A program made the translations under genes and the position numbers. Shown piece after piece: positions 1-8,004 of a stretch of 24,277 bases of DNA; position 1 is the first letter of the stretch, and the number at the start of each line of letters is the position of its first letter. The notes under the pieces were generated by a model. That model ran no database searches and was not told where the DNA came from. It saw only the letters and a list, made by a program, of their open reading frames with translations. This DNA is from UBA965 sp040396955 (GTDB taxonomy: Bacteria > Chloroflexota > Chloroflexia > Chloroflexales > Roseiflexaceae). The stretch is from the NCBI GenBank assembly GCA_040396955.1, contig JBBAWX010000032.1, forward strand, positions 1 to 24,277, written 5' to 3'.

Positions 1-5
1 TATAC

Positions 6-17
6 CCACATATGTGG
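6..17. repeat. 12-bp perfect palindrome upstream of EamA gene
   Basis: CCACATATGTGG reads the same on both strands. It lies about 60 bases upstream of the -10 box of the first gene, so it could be an operator, although it could also belong to whatever lies to the left of the window. The 10-mer CCCACATATG that includes it recurs at 16557-16566 in the leader of the YCII operon. No protein is assigned to it. Confidence 0.35.
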
Positions 18-78
18 ATTTTTATTATGTAATGCAATGAAACACTCCCACCATCACACACACTCCTCTCACCGCGTC

Positions 79-84
79 TATAAT
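79..84 (+). promoter_or_regulatory. Putative -10 box for EamA transporter gene
   Basis: A perfect TATAAT lies 38 bases before the ATG at 122. No -35 element is recognisable at the usual distance. A GAGG sequence at 105-108 is the only ribosome-binding candidate, 13 bases before ATG 122. A second in-frame ATG at 134 is an alternative start. Confidence 0.5.
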
Positions 85-121
85 GGTGGCATACTAAGGT
101 GCACGAGGACCAGAGCATCAG

Positions 122-1063
122 ATGAGCGCACGCATGTCTTACCAGGCCCACCTGCGTGGGATTGGGTTTTTGGTGGCCGGGTTGTGTATTTTTTCGCTTC
201 AAGACATTGCCGTGAAGCTGGTTGGCGGGAGCTATGCCATCCTCGAGATTGTCACGGTGCGGAGTCTGGTGGCGCTCCCGCTGACGCTCTGGTTGTTCCG
301 CATGGAGGGTGGGCGCGGGGTGCCGCGCAGTCAGCAACCGCGCCTCGAGTATCTGCGCGGCCTGTGCTACTTTCTCTCCTATACCACGCATTTCATGGGG
401 TTGGCCGCACTGCCGCTCGCCGAAATCGCCGCCATTCGTTTTTCGGGGCCGCTGATGATTACCCTCTTTTCGGTGCTGTTTTTGGCGGAGCAGGTGAGCG
501 GGCGGCGCTGGTTGGCGTTGCTCATCGGGTTTGGCGGCACACTCCTGGTGGTGCGGCCCGGGTTTGATTCGTTCAATCTGGGGGCGCTCTTCATCGTATT
601 GTCGGTGCTGTGTTATGCGGGGGCGATTTTGTTGACACGCCCACTGCAACGCACCGACAGTAGCGCCACCATGGCCTACTACAGCTCGGTGGTCTACCTG
701 GTGGCCACGGCCATCTTGGCGCCGCTCGTCGTCTTCGTTGGCGATGTGCCGGACGCACACCCGAGTATTGCGTTTTTGTTGCATGCCTGGCGCATGCCGT
801 CACTCGGCGATGCCCTGATTTTTGGCGGTTTAGGATTCACCTGGGCGGCCGGCATGTTTGTGGTGGCGCGGGCCTATAGTAGCGCACCGGCCTCCGTGGT
901 GGCGCCCTTTGAGTACCTGGCATTGCCGATTAGTGTGTTTTGGGGCTTCGTGCTGTGGCACGAATGGCCGAGTATGAGCACCTGGGCGGGCGCCGCCCTG
1001 ACCATTGTCTGTGGGTTGGCCATCGTCGCCATGAATCGGACAAAGACAACGCAAACGACGTAG
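122..1063 (+). CDS. EamA-family (DMT superfamily) membrane transporter
   Basis: This 313-residue protein is almost entirely hydrophobic, with about ten predicted membrane helices arranged as two EamA repeats (roughly residues 10-140 and 165-305). That is the usual size and layout of drug/metabolite transporters of the DMT superfamily. The first helix contains SLQDIAVKL, and repeat 1 ends with an LLVVRPGF stretch typical of these exporters. It should sit in the cytoplasmic membrane and export or import a small metabolite; the substrate cannot be read from sequence. The basic tail (MNRTKTTQTT) follows the last helix. It is followed 54 bases later by the ATPase/TPR gene on the same strand, so the two may be co-transcribed. 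The start codon is ATG 122, with ATG 134 possible. Confidence 0.85.
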   Translation: MSARMSYQAHLRGIGFLVAGLCIFSLQDIAVKLVGGSYAILEIVTVRSLVALPLTLWLFRMEGGRGVPRSQQPRLEYLRGLCYFLSYTTHFMGLAALPLAEIAAIRFSGPLMITLFSVLFLAEQVSGRRWLALLIGFGGTLLVVRPGFDSFNLGALFIVLSVLCYAGAILLTRPLQRTDSSATMAYYSSVVYLVATAILAPLVVFVGDVPDAHPSIAFLLHAWRMPSLGDALIFGGLGFTWAAGMFVVARAYSSAPASVVAPFEYLALPISVFWGFVLWHEWPSMSTWAGAALTIVCGLAIVAMNRTKTTQTT

Positions 1064-1117
1064 ACAACGCACCATCAGGCGAGCTCGACACGGCAGAGCA
1101 CCGCAAGGAGGGGCAGC

Positions 1118-4100
1118 ATGAGCACGACACTCCCGTTTGTGGGACGCGCAGAGGAAATCGCACTTTTGCACCAGCGCTGGCAGGCGAGTACCACGGGGCT
1201 TGGCACCAATGTGGTCACGTTGGTGGGGGAAACCGGGGTCGGCAAAAGTCGCATCGTCCAGCAACTCTACCAGCGCCTCAGTACCGACCCCACCTGGGAT
1301 CCGCATCACTTTTGGCCGGATGCCTTTCAGACGCATGCCACACAGCTCCGTGTCAACCCGGAGTTTACCGCCGCTGATGCGGCCACCGGCGCCCCCCGAT
1401 TTGTGTGGCTCGGCCTGCGCTGGAGCAACGCCCACGAACGCAACGTGGCCAATAGCCTGGCGTTGCCGACGCTCAAAGAGCAACTCACCCAGATTGCCGA
1501 CCACGTGGCCCAAGTGCGTCCACGCCCACAACGCCTGGTCGAAGCGGTCAAACAAGATGCGGTGACCGTTGCTAGAGAGCTTGCCACTGGCCAGGTTGAG
1601 GAGCTCGTGGAGGGTGTGGTTGCCAGCTTTTTCCCGTATTACAAGCTGATAAAAACCGTCTTCGATCTGGCTGAAGAAACCCGCGACGTGCTCGGGTTGA
1701 CGCGTGCAGCACCGACACTGCACGACCAACTCATCAGCTTTTTCCAGCGCTGGTTTGCGCACCCGTCGCCACTGCCCGTCATTTTGTGGCTGGATGATGT
1801 GCAGTGGATCGACGCTGAATCAACGCACTTCCTCGGGCATCTCGTGCATACCGCCCACGAACGTCGTTGGCCGCTCCTGATCATCGCCACCTGCTGGCCG
1901 CGCGAATGGCAGGCGTTCTCGGCGGACTTTTTTTTGAAACCGCACCCAGATTTTTCACATGAAGCGTGGCCGTGGGTGCTCGTACACGAACTCAGCGCGG
2001 CGCCGGCACACCACTTGCAGGCGTTGCTCTACCAAGCCTTTCCCAGCCTGCCAGCAGAGCAGGCCACATTGCTCGTTGAGCGCGCCGGCGGTAATTTTTT
2101 GACGATGGTTGAAAACATCGCCGAACTGCGCAGTAAACCGCGCTACTTTGTGGATCATCGGCACGACAACCCGTTATCTGAAATGGGATTGACCCGCATC
2201 CGTCAGTGGCAATCCAACCGCCAAATTCGCATTGCACAACGCTTCAATGAAGAACTTGACAGCGATATCCAAGAATTTTTGGCTCGGGCCAGCCATGCCG
2301 GCATCGAAACACAATTTTTGCGGCGTGTGCTCGTACGCTATGCCTCGACCAATCCGCATGCGGGCGATATTCCCGACATGCTCCAGCGTTGCCATACCAC
2401 CCTGGCCCTCGTAGCACCCCTGTCTGACGATCTGCATGAGTTCCGCGATCGCGGCTACTTTGCCGTGGCCCGCACCTACTTTGCCGAATGGCTAGAAGCC
2501 CACGAAGCCCCGGCACTGCGCCAAGCGCTCCACGATGAGCTCATGGAGCGGATTACGCACTATTTCGACGACCACGGCGAGCTGCAACTCGACTTTCAGC
2601 GCCAAGACGGCACACCATCGGCGATCCGTGAACACTATGCAATGTTCCTACTCGCTCAACAACTCCTCGGCGATGATGCGGTGAGTGCGGTGCGCACCCT
2701 CGTCGCCTACTGCATGTTTTGTGCCCACCACCAGGCTTGGCGCGAGCTGCATTTGATTGCGCCCGCCCTGAATCGCATCGATTGGCAGCAATTTTTGGAT
2801 GTGCACATCAGTTGGGCCACACTGTCACGCTGTGCCCACGTCTGTGCTCTAGCCGGGAATAGTGCGGCGCCCGTGTTGTATGGGGTCTTGGTGGCTTCAG
2901 TACAACAGCGCTCTGCGGCAACGCCGACTGCGGAGCTCCGCCAGACGCTGATTGACACCCTACGCCTGCATGCCCGTAGTGCTTTCTTGCAATCCGACAT
3001 GACCACGGCGCGTGACAGCCTGCAACAGGTTCTTGACCTGCTCGAACAGACCCCTTTCGCAGAGGCCACCGTCGATCAGCAACACCTGCGAGTCGTCACG
3101 CTGCACGATTTGGGCCTATTGAGCACCCAGCAGGCGCAAGACCGCGACCAGACGCTGGAAGTGCTCACGACTGCACTGACGCATGCGCGTACCCTGGTGG
3201 CCAGCCATGACACCGTGCCCCTGCAGTACCTGTTGAGCGCCATTCTCAACACACTCAGTCAGTTTTACATGGATCAGGCCGATTTCGCGACTGCGGCTGA
3301 TCTGTGCACCGAGCATCTCGAGCTCTGCAAGCGGCTGACGCACAACGACGATACCCCAGAAACGCTGGTACACGTCATTGATGCCTGCTACAATGCCGGA
3401 ATCCTCCACTACAGCAACGAAGAATGGGATGCAGCCTGGTCGCTCTTCCAGGACAACGACCGGCTCTGTGCACAACTCGTGGCGGCACGCGGATTTCCGA
3501 GCGACCACGCCTTGCAGGCGCGCAATCAAGCCATGCTCGGGCGCACCGCATTGGCCAAACACGACTACGCCCAAGCTCGCGAAGCATTCCAGGCAACTGC
3601 GGCGCATGCACGTGCATTGGTGGCGTATCGCGGCACGCCCGAAGACCACAACAATCTCGGCATCATCCTAAGTAGCCTCGGCCAGCTCGCACACGTGCAA
3701 GGTGACCTGCCCACAGCTGCCACGTGCTTCCGTGAAGCACTCGACATCGCAGCCCAACATGCCCAAACACACCGTGACGCCAAAGCGCTCCACTCATACA
3801 CGCTCGCACTTACCGATATGGGCGATACTGCGACCGCCCAAGGCAACCGTGCCCATGCACTGCGCTACCATCACCAAGCCCACGCGGTTGCGAGCGAACT
3901 TGTCGCGCTACGGGGCACACCCAACGACTGCTACATCCTTGCCGGCGCTGCGATCACGCTGGCGCGATGTTTGGGCATCCAAGGTGATATACCAGCGGCG
4001 CAAGCAGCCATCCAAGAGGCCGTCGCGATACTCACACCGCTCCATGAGCAGTACCCACATATCGCGACCGCTGAAGATATGGCGGCAGTGAATCAACTCG

Positions 4101-4258
4101 CCGAGGAGATTGCCACGGGTGTCCTCTCGGCGCCGCCGGTAGCCACGGAACCGTCGCCGCCCGCAGATACACCGCCCTTCTTGCATACACATGGGTGGCT
4201 GATAACCCTCTTTCTGCTCGGCGTCATCCTCTTGTGGCGATGGTTGATGCCCACCTAG
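1118..4258 (+). CDS. STAND-like AAA ATPase with TPR-type repeats and C-terminal membrane anchor
   Basis: The protein has 1046 residues. The N-terminal NTPase domain follows a VGRAEEI motif and has a Walker A GETGVGKS at 37-44 and a Walker B ILWLDD at 222-227 followed by VQWIDAES. This layout matches AAA_16/STAND ATPases. Residues about 600-1000 are helical and TPR-like; a motif resembling LVAxRGxPxD recurs near 786, 833 and 929, giving a period close to 48 residues. A proline-rich linker (around 1003-1022) precedes a single hydrophobic helix that ends the protein, predicting a tail-anchored protein with its ATPase in the cytoplasm. I see no kinase, cyclase or LuxR output domain, which is unusual because STAND regulators commonly have one. 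AAGGAGG at 1105-1111 supports ATG 1118. The function is probably signal sensing or scaffolding at the membrane; the partner is unknown. Confidence 0.8.
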   Translation: MSTTLPFVGRAEEIALLHQRWQASTTGLGTNVVTLVGETGVGKSRIVQQLYQRLSTDPTWDPHHFWPDAFQTHATQLRVNPEFTAADAATGAPRFVWLGLRWSNAHERNVANSLALPTLKEQLTQIADHVAQVRPRPQRLVEAVKQDAVTVARELATGQVEELVEGVVASFFPYYKLIKTVFDLAEETRDVLGLTRAAPTLHDQLISFFQRWFAHPSPLPVILWLDDVQWIDAESTHFLGHLVHTAHERRWPLLIIATCWPREWQAFSADFFLKPHPDFSHEAWPWVLVHELSAAPAHHLQALLYQAFPSLPAEQATLLVERAGGNFLTMVENIAELRSKPRYFVDHRHDNPLSEMGLTRIRQWQSNRQIRIAQRFNEELDSDIQEFLARASHAGIETQFLRRVLVRYASTNPHAGDIPDMLQRCHTTLALVAPLSDDLHEFRDRGYFAVARTYFAEWLEAHEAPALRQALHDELMERITHYFDDHGELQLDFQRQDGTPSAIREHYAMFLLAQQLLGDDAVSAVRTLVAYCMFCAHHQAWRELHLIAPALNRIDWQQFLDVHISWATLSRCAHVCALAGNSAAPVLYGVLVASVQQRSAATPTAELRQTLIDTLRLHARSAFLQSDMTTARDSLQQVLDLLEQTPFAEATVDQQHLRVVTLHDLGLLSTQQAQDRDQTLEVLTTALTHARTLVASHDTVPLQYLLSAILNTLSQFYMDQADFATAADLCTEHLELCKRLTHNDDTPETLVHVIDACYNAGILHYSNEEWDAAWSLFQDNDRLCAQLVAARGFPSDHALQARNQAMLGRTALAKHDYAQAREAFQATAAHARALVAYRGTPEDHNNLGIILSSLGQLAHVQGDLPTAATCFREALDIAAQHAQTHRDAKALHSYTLALTDMGDTATAQGNRAHALRYHHQAHAVASELVALRGTPNDCYILAGAAITLARCLGIQGDIPAAQAAIQEAVAILTPLHEQYPHIATAEDMAAVNQLAEEIATGVLSAPPVATEPSPPADTPPFLHTHGWLITLFLLGVILLWRWLMPT

Positions 4259-4285
4259 ACGTGTCATGGAGTAGTGGTGTGTGCA

Positions 4286-4294
4286 TGGTATGAT
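4286..4294 (+). promoter_or_regulatory. Extended -10 promoter for MFS gene
   Basis: TGGTATGAT lies 30 bases before the GTG start at 4324. The TGn extension would compensate for the lack of a recognisable -35 box. It sits in the 65-base gap after the ATPase gene, suggesting that the efflux gene has its own promoter. Confidence 0.5.
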
Positions 4295-4323
4295 GGGGTG
4301 TTCTTGTTACCAGAGGAGCTCCC

Positions 4324-5006
4324 GTGGCCACCACGTCCCGCACACTGCACCCCGTACTACTCATGATCATCCTAGGTAGCGTTCAAGCCATTATGCCGAT
4401 TAGCATTGATCTCTATTTGCCATCGTTGCCGACCATTGCCCGTGAATTTGCGGTGCCCAATGGCTCGGTGCAATTCACCCTCGCAGTCTTTCTGCTGGGT
4501 GTCGGCATCGGGCAGGTGGTGTATGGGCCAATTACCGATAAATATGGGCGCAAACGACCATTACTCTTTGGATTTGCCGTGTATATTGTGGGGGCGTTTG
4601 TCTGTGCGCAGTCGACGAGCATTGAACTGTTGATTGGAGGGCGATTTTTGCAGGCGCTCGGCGCCTCGGCGGGATCGGTCATCAGTAGTGCAATTGCGCG
4701 TGATTTGTGGAGTGGCAAGACACTTGCTGACCGACTCAGTGTGCTGATGCTCGTGCTCGGCGCGGCGCCCATCTTGGCACCATCACTCGGCGGTGTGTTG
4801 TTGGCCGTCTGGGATTGGCACGGGGTATTTTGGGTACTCGTCGCCTATGGGTGTATCATGGCCGGTGCAGTCACGTTACTCCCCGAGACCTCTTCGGCAC
4901 AAGAGCGGGCCAGCGTGGATCTACAGCAGGCGGCACACACCTATGCCAGTATTTTGCGCAATACGCCGTTCATCCTGTATGTCGTTACCGCATCCTGTAG
5001 CTCGGG
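4324..5006 (+). CDS. Bcr/CflA-family MFS drug efflux transporter, truncated by assembly gap
   Basis: About 228 residues are visible, from a GTG start at 4324 with AGGAG at 4314-4318 just upstream. Helix 1 contains ISIDLYLPSLP, close to the DMYLPSLP signature of Bcr/CflA transporters. The loop between helices 2 and 3 carries MFS motif A (G63 to R78, with D72, G75, R76, K77 and R78 visible). Family members are about 400 residues long, so roughly the last 170 residues lie in or beyond the run of Ns. The apparent reading frame across the Ns is not real sequence. Expected role: proton-driven export of hydrophobic compounds such as antibiotics across the cytoplasmic membrane. The truncation is an assembly artefact rather than a pseudogene as far as can be seen. 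Confidence 0.85.
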
Positions 5007-5106
5007 NNNNNNNNNNNNNNNNNNNNNNNNNNNNNNNNNNNNNNNNNNNNNNNNNNNNNNNNNNNNNNNNNNNNNNNNNNNNNNNNNNNNNNNNNNNNNN
5101 NNNNNN
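5007..5106. other. Assembly gap of 100 Ns
   Basis: Exactly 100 consecutive Ns, the conventional length for a gap of unknown size. It removes the 3' end of the MFS gene and the promoter and ribosome-binding site of the next gene. Adjacency of the MFS and Gfo/Idh/MocA genes is therefore not proven, and further genes may be missing here. Confidence 0.99.
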
Positions 5107-5108
5107 CC

Positions 5109-6197
5109 ATGTCACTTGCCATTGGGGTGGTAGGGCTCGGTCAAGGGCAATCGCACCTGCAGGCCTTCCAGATGTTGCCAGAGGCCCAGGTGCTCGCGGT
5201 CTGCGACAGCGACCCGGTGCTCTGTGCGCGCATGGCGCACCAGTACGGCGTTTCGACCACGTACCACGACATCGAGCGACTCTTGTCGGACCGCAGGATT
5301 GACGCAGTGGTGATTGCCACACCCGATCATCTCCATGGGGTACAGACGATTGCGGCCTTGCACGCAGGCAAGCACGTACTCTGCGAAATCCCGATGGCGC
5401 TCACGATTGACGAATGTCGCCAGATTACGCGTTTGAGCGAGCGCCACGGGCTGGTCTACCAGATGGGCAACCAGGTGCGCTACGCGGCCTGCCTCAGCGA
5501 CATGGCGGCCTTGATCCATGCGGGCGAGTTGGGGCCGCTCTTTTATGGAGAGGGCGAATACTTGCACGACATGCACGATATCGTGGGGGATCGCCCGGCC
5601 AACCACTGGCGGATTCACCCGGATACTCCGCAAACCACACTTCTCGGCGGTGGGCCACATGCGCTTGATACGCTACGCTGGCTGATGCATGTGCGCTTCA
5701 CCAAAGCCCAAGCATTCCATGTCACATCACAGAGCGAATGGCAGACCACTCACACCACGGCCGCCCTCTTGCAGAGTGCACAAGGCGCGGTCTGCAAAAT
5801 CACGGTGTCGTACGGCATGCAACGCCCGTATTGTCTCTACTTCGGCGTCTACGGGCGTGACGGCAGCTTTGAGCGAAGCCGCGACCAGGGGGCCCCCATG
5901 CAACCCACCACCAATTACTACTACCACCAGCGGCTCAGCAGTGCGCGACGCCTCATCCCCATCGAAGTGCCCAACTGGTACAATCCGCGCCTACCGCGTC
6001 AGCTGACATTGGGGCACGGCACCATGGAGATTGAGCAAGCACAACGGTTTTTGGTGGCCATCCAACGACAACAACGCGCAGATATTCACGCTCGTGAGGC
6101 TGCACGCTCCATCATCCCATTGATCTGCGCACTTCAGTCGGCCGACCAGGGTGGTGGCATCGTCGACATCCCGGATCCCGATGATTGGCACGATTGA
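5109..6197 (+). CDS. Gfo/Idh/MocA-family protein with altered active site
   Basis: The 362-residue length is typical of the family. The N-terminal Rossmann fold starts with GVVGLGQGQSH (residues 6-16) and has a VCDSD end to the second strand. The family's EKP motif reads E93-I94-P95, so the lysine normally used in NAD(P)-dependent oxidoreduction is isoleucine. In the C-terminal half the catalytic-site histidine is kept (H184 in GGGPHALD), but the aspartate four residues before it, present in the second homologue of this window (D178), is a glycine. The protein may bind cofactor without classical sugar dehydrogenase chemistry, or use other residues. The ATG at 5109 is two bases after the gap, so its ribosome-binding site is unseen and an earlier start cannot be excluded. 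It is followed by the carboxylesterase gene on the same strand. Confidence 0.85.
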   Translation: MSLAIGVVGLGQGQSHLQAFQMLPEAQVLAVCDSDPVLCARMAHQYGVSTTYHDIERLLSDRRIDAVVIATPDHLHGVQTIAALHAGKHVLCEIPMALTIDECRQITRLSERHGLVYQMGNQVRYAACLSDMAALIHAGELGPLFYGEGEYLHDMHDIVGDRPANHWRIHPDTPQTTLLGGGPHALDTLRWLMHVRFTKAQAFHVTSQSEWQTTHTTAALLQSAQGAVCKITVSYGMQRPYCLYFGVYGRDGSFERSRDQGAPMQPTTNYYYHQRLSSARRLIPIEVPNWYNPRLPRQLTLGHGTMEIEQAQRFLVAIQRQQRADIHAREAARSIIPLICALQSADQGGGIVDIPDPDDWHD

Positions 6198-6222
6198 CGA
6201 ACCACGGATTTTCGGCTATGCT
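6194..6222 (+). promoter_or_regulatory. Promoter for carboxylesterase gene
   Basis: TTGACG at 6194-6199 and TATGCT at 6217-6222 are separated by 17 bases, the ideal sigma-70 spacing. The -35 box overlaps the stop codon of the preceding Gfo/Idh/MocA gene. The predicted transcript would have a leader of about 80 bases before ATG 6312. Confidence 0.45.
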
Positions 6223-6311
6223 CGCAGGCGATTTTTGGTACGCCATGCGGAGAATGCCACCATTTGTCGCATCCCATGGCAAGCGGATGCCAGCTACGAA
6301 GGAGTCCCACG

Positions 6312-7865
6312 ATGACCAATCACCCCCGTGTGCATATTGCCGACGGCATCCTTGAAGGGAGCATTGATGCCCGCACCGGTGTGCGTGCATTCAAGGGCAT
6401 TCCCTTTGCAGCGCCCCCCGTGGGCGCACTGCGCTGGCGCGAACCACAGCCGGTGCCGGCGTGGCACGGCATCCGCCCTGCCCAACAGTTTGGGGCGCGC
6501 GCCATGCAACTGCCAATCTTTGGCGACATGCTCTTCCGTGCTCCACACATGAGCGAAGACTGCCTCTACTTGAATGTATGGAGCCCAGTCGAGGCCACGA
6601 ATCTTCCGGTGTTGGTGTATTTCTATGGGGGCGGCAATGTGGCAGGTGATGGCTCAGAGCCACGCTACGACGGCGCGCGCCTTGCGCAGCAGGGGATCAT
6701 CTGCGTCACCGTCAACTACCGCCTCAACGTCTTCGGATTTTTTGCACACCCGGACCTGCACCATGACCCCGATGCCGGTGCTGTTGGCAACTACGGCTAC
6801 CTCGATCAGACTGCCGCACTCCGTTGGGTCCAACACAACATTGCCGCGTTTGGGGGCAATCCCGCACGCGTCACCATTGCGGGGGAATCGGCCGGGTCGA
6901 TTTCGGTGAGTGCCCAGATGGTCTCACCACGCGCACGTGGTCTCTTTGCCGGCGCCATTGGTTCGAGCGGCTCGTTGTTGGGGGCACTCCCCGCAACCAC
7001 GCTCGTTGATGCCGAAGCCGTCGGCGTGGCCTTCGCCAAAGAGCTGGGAGTGTCATCGGTTGCCGAAATGCGTGCCCTGCCTGCACACACCCTGTTAGAG
7101 GCCACACAAAACTACCAACCACAGCACTTCACGGGCGCCGTGGATGGCTACTTTTTCGCGCAATCGCCGTGGCAGAGCTTTGCCCAAGGCGCACAAGCGT
7201 CGGTGCCCCTCTTGGTAGGGTGGAACTCTACCGAAGTGCCCTACCTGTTTTTGCTCCGTGACCAAGCACCCACGCTGGCCAACTATCAGGCGGCGGTACA
7301 CGCCCAATTTGGGGCACAGGCAGACGATATTTTGGCGCACTACAATGCCAAAAGTGACGCCGACGTCATCATGGTAGCGACCGATCTTGCAAGTGATTTA
7401 TTCATCGGTTATAGCACGTGGAAATGGGCCGACAGCCATGCGCATGTGCATACCGTCTACCGCTATCTCTATGCGCACCCACGCCCGCCACTCCGCCCCG
7501 AGCTCGGCAATGTGACCGAGGGTCTCGCAGGGGGGATTATCCACAACGAAGCAGCACCGCCACCGCCACCCCCACTCGCCGTGGGTGCTGTACATTCCGC
7601 TGATATTGAGTATTTCATGGGAAATCTCGACACTAACGACGTCTTTGCCTGGCAAGAAGACGATCAGCGGATGTCGGCGCACATGCAACAGATCTACCTC
7701 AATTTCGTCAGGCACGGCAATCCCAACGGCCCTGGTATCCCCGATTGGCCAGCGCTGACCGCTGGTCACGTGGCTCCCGTGCTCCATCTTGATGTCGATT
7801 CTTCCATCGTCAACGACCCGCATCACGCCCGATACCAGATTCTCGATCGCCTGCTTGGTCAGTAA
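6312..7865 (+). CDS. Type B carboxylesterase
   Basis: This 517-residue alpha/beta hydrolase belongs to the COesterase family. The nucleophile elbow is GESAGS with Ser193. The acid residue is Glu308 (WNSTEVPYLF) and the histidine is His428 (AVHSADIEYFMG), so the catalytic triad is complete. Early family signatures include FKGIPFAAPPVGALRW and SEDCLYLNVW, and the oxyanion region is YGGGNVAGDG. A run of six prolines (416-421) sits just before the histidine loop and is atypical. There is no signal peptide, so it should hydrolyse carboxylic esters in the cytoplasm. AAGGAG at 6299-6304 selects ATG 6312 over an upstream in-frame ATG at 6264. The neighbouring deacetylase-like and oxidoreductase genes suggest a role in de-esterifying a carbohydrate or natural-product substrate, which is inference. 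Confidence 0.92.
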   Translation: MTNHPRVHIADGILEGSIDARTGVRAFKGIPFAAPPVGALRWREPQPVPAWHGIRPAQQFGARAMQLPIFGDMLFRAPHMSEDCLYLNVWSPVEATNLPVLVYFYGGGNVAGDGSEPRYDGARLAQQGIICVTVNYRLNVFGFFAHPDLHHDPDAGAVGNYGYLDQTAALRWVQHNIAAFGGNPARVTIAGESAGSISVSAQMVSPRARGLFAGAIGSSGSLLGALPATTLVDAEAVGVAFAKELGVSSVAEMRALPAHTLLEATQNYQPQHFTGAVDGYFFAQSPWQSFAQGAQASVPLLVGWNSTEVPYLFLLRDQAPTLANYQAAVHAQFGAQADDILAHYNAKSDADVIMVATDLASDLFIGYSTWKWADSHAHVHTVYRYLYAHPRPPLRPELGNVTEGLAGGIIHNEAAPPPPPPLAVGAVHSADIEYFMGNLDTNDVFAWQEDDQRMSAHMQQIYLNFVRHGNPNGPGIPDWPALTAGHVAPVLHLDVDSSIVNDPHHARYQILDRLLGQ

Positions 7866-7877
7866 CCGGTCGCCTCG

Positions 7878-7971
7878 TGTGGGGTGCTGTGGTATGCGCC
7901 CCACAGGAATCATAGGTAGCGCCCCGATGGGCTTGTCAACCGCAGTGTGCTGTTGATGCCCAGCACCCCAC
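7878..7971 (+). promoter_or_regulatory. Structured intergenic RNA with competing hairpins
   Basis: The 139-base gap between esterase and deacetylase-like genes can fold in two exclusive ways. TGTGGGGTGC (7878-7887) pairs with GCGCCCCACA (7896-7905) as a local hairpin with one wobble. GTGGGGTGCTG (7879-7889) is also perfectly complementary to CAGCACCCCAC (7961-7971). A third stem pairs 7929-7940 with 7952-7961 imperfectly. The first hairpin may be the esterase terminator, though no T-run follows. Whether this is a regulatory leader for the next gene is unproven. Confidence 0.35.
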
Positions 7972-8004
7972 CGCCAAGGTAGCACGCTCCAAAGGCCACT
8001 TGCC

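Noticed and set aside
37..567. 176-codon plus-strand open frame starting with a His-rich stretch
   Set aside because: It overlaps the EamA gene in another frame, and its His-rich start is a translation of CA-rich promoter DNA.
830..1762. 310-codon open frame on the minus strand
   Set aside because: It overlaps two well-supported plus-strand genes (EamA transporter and ATPase), has no ribosome-binding site and its translation has no recognisable domain; it mirrors plus-strand codon bias.
3116..3649. 177-codon minus-strand open frame inside the ATPase/TPR gene
   Set aside because: It is fully embedded in the TPR region of a strong gene and its translation shows no motif.
7555..7578. Proline-codon run in the esterase as a possible microsatellite frameshift site
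   Set aside because: The frame remains open through the catalytic histidine to a normal family length, so there is no sign of slippage.
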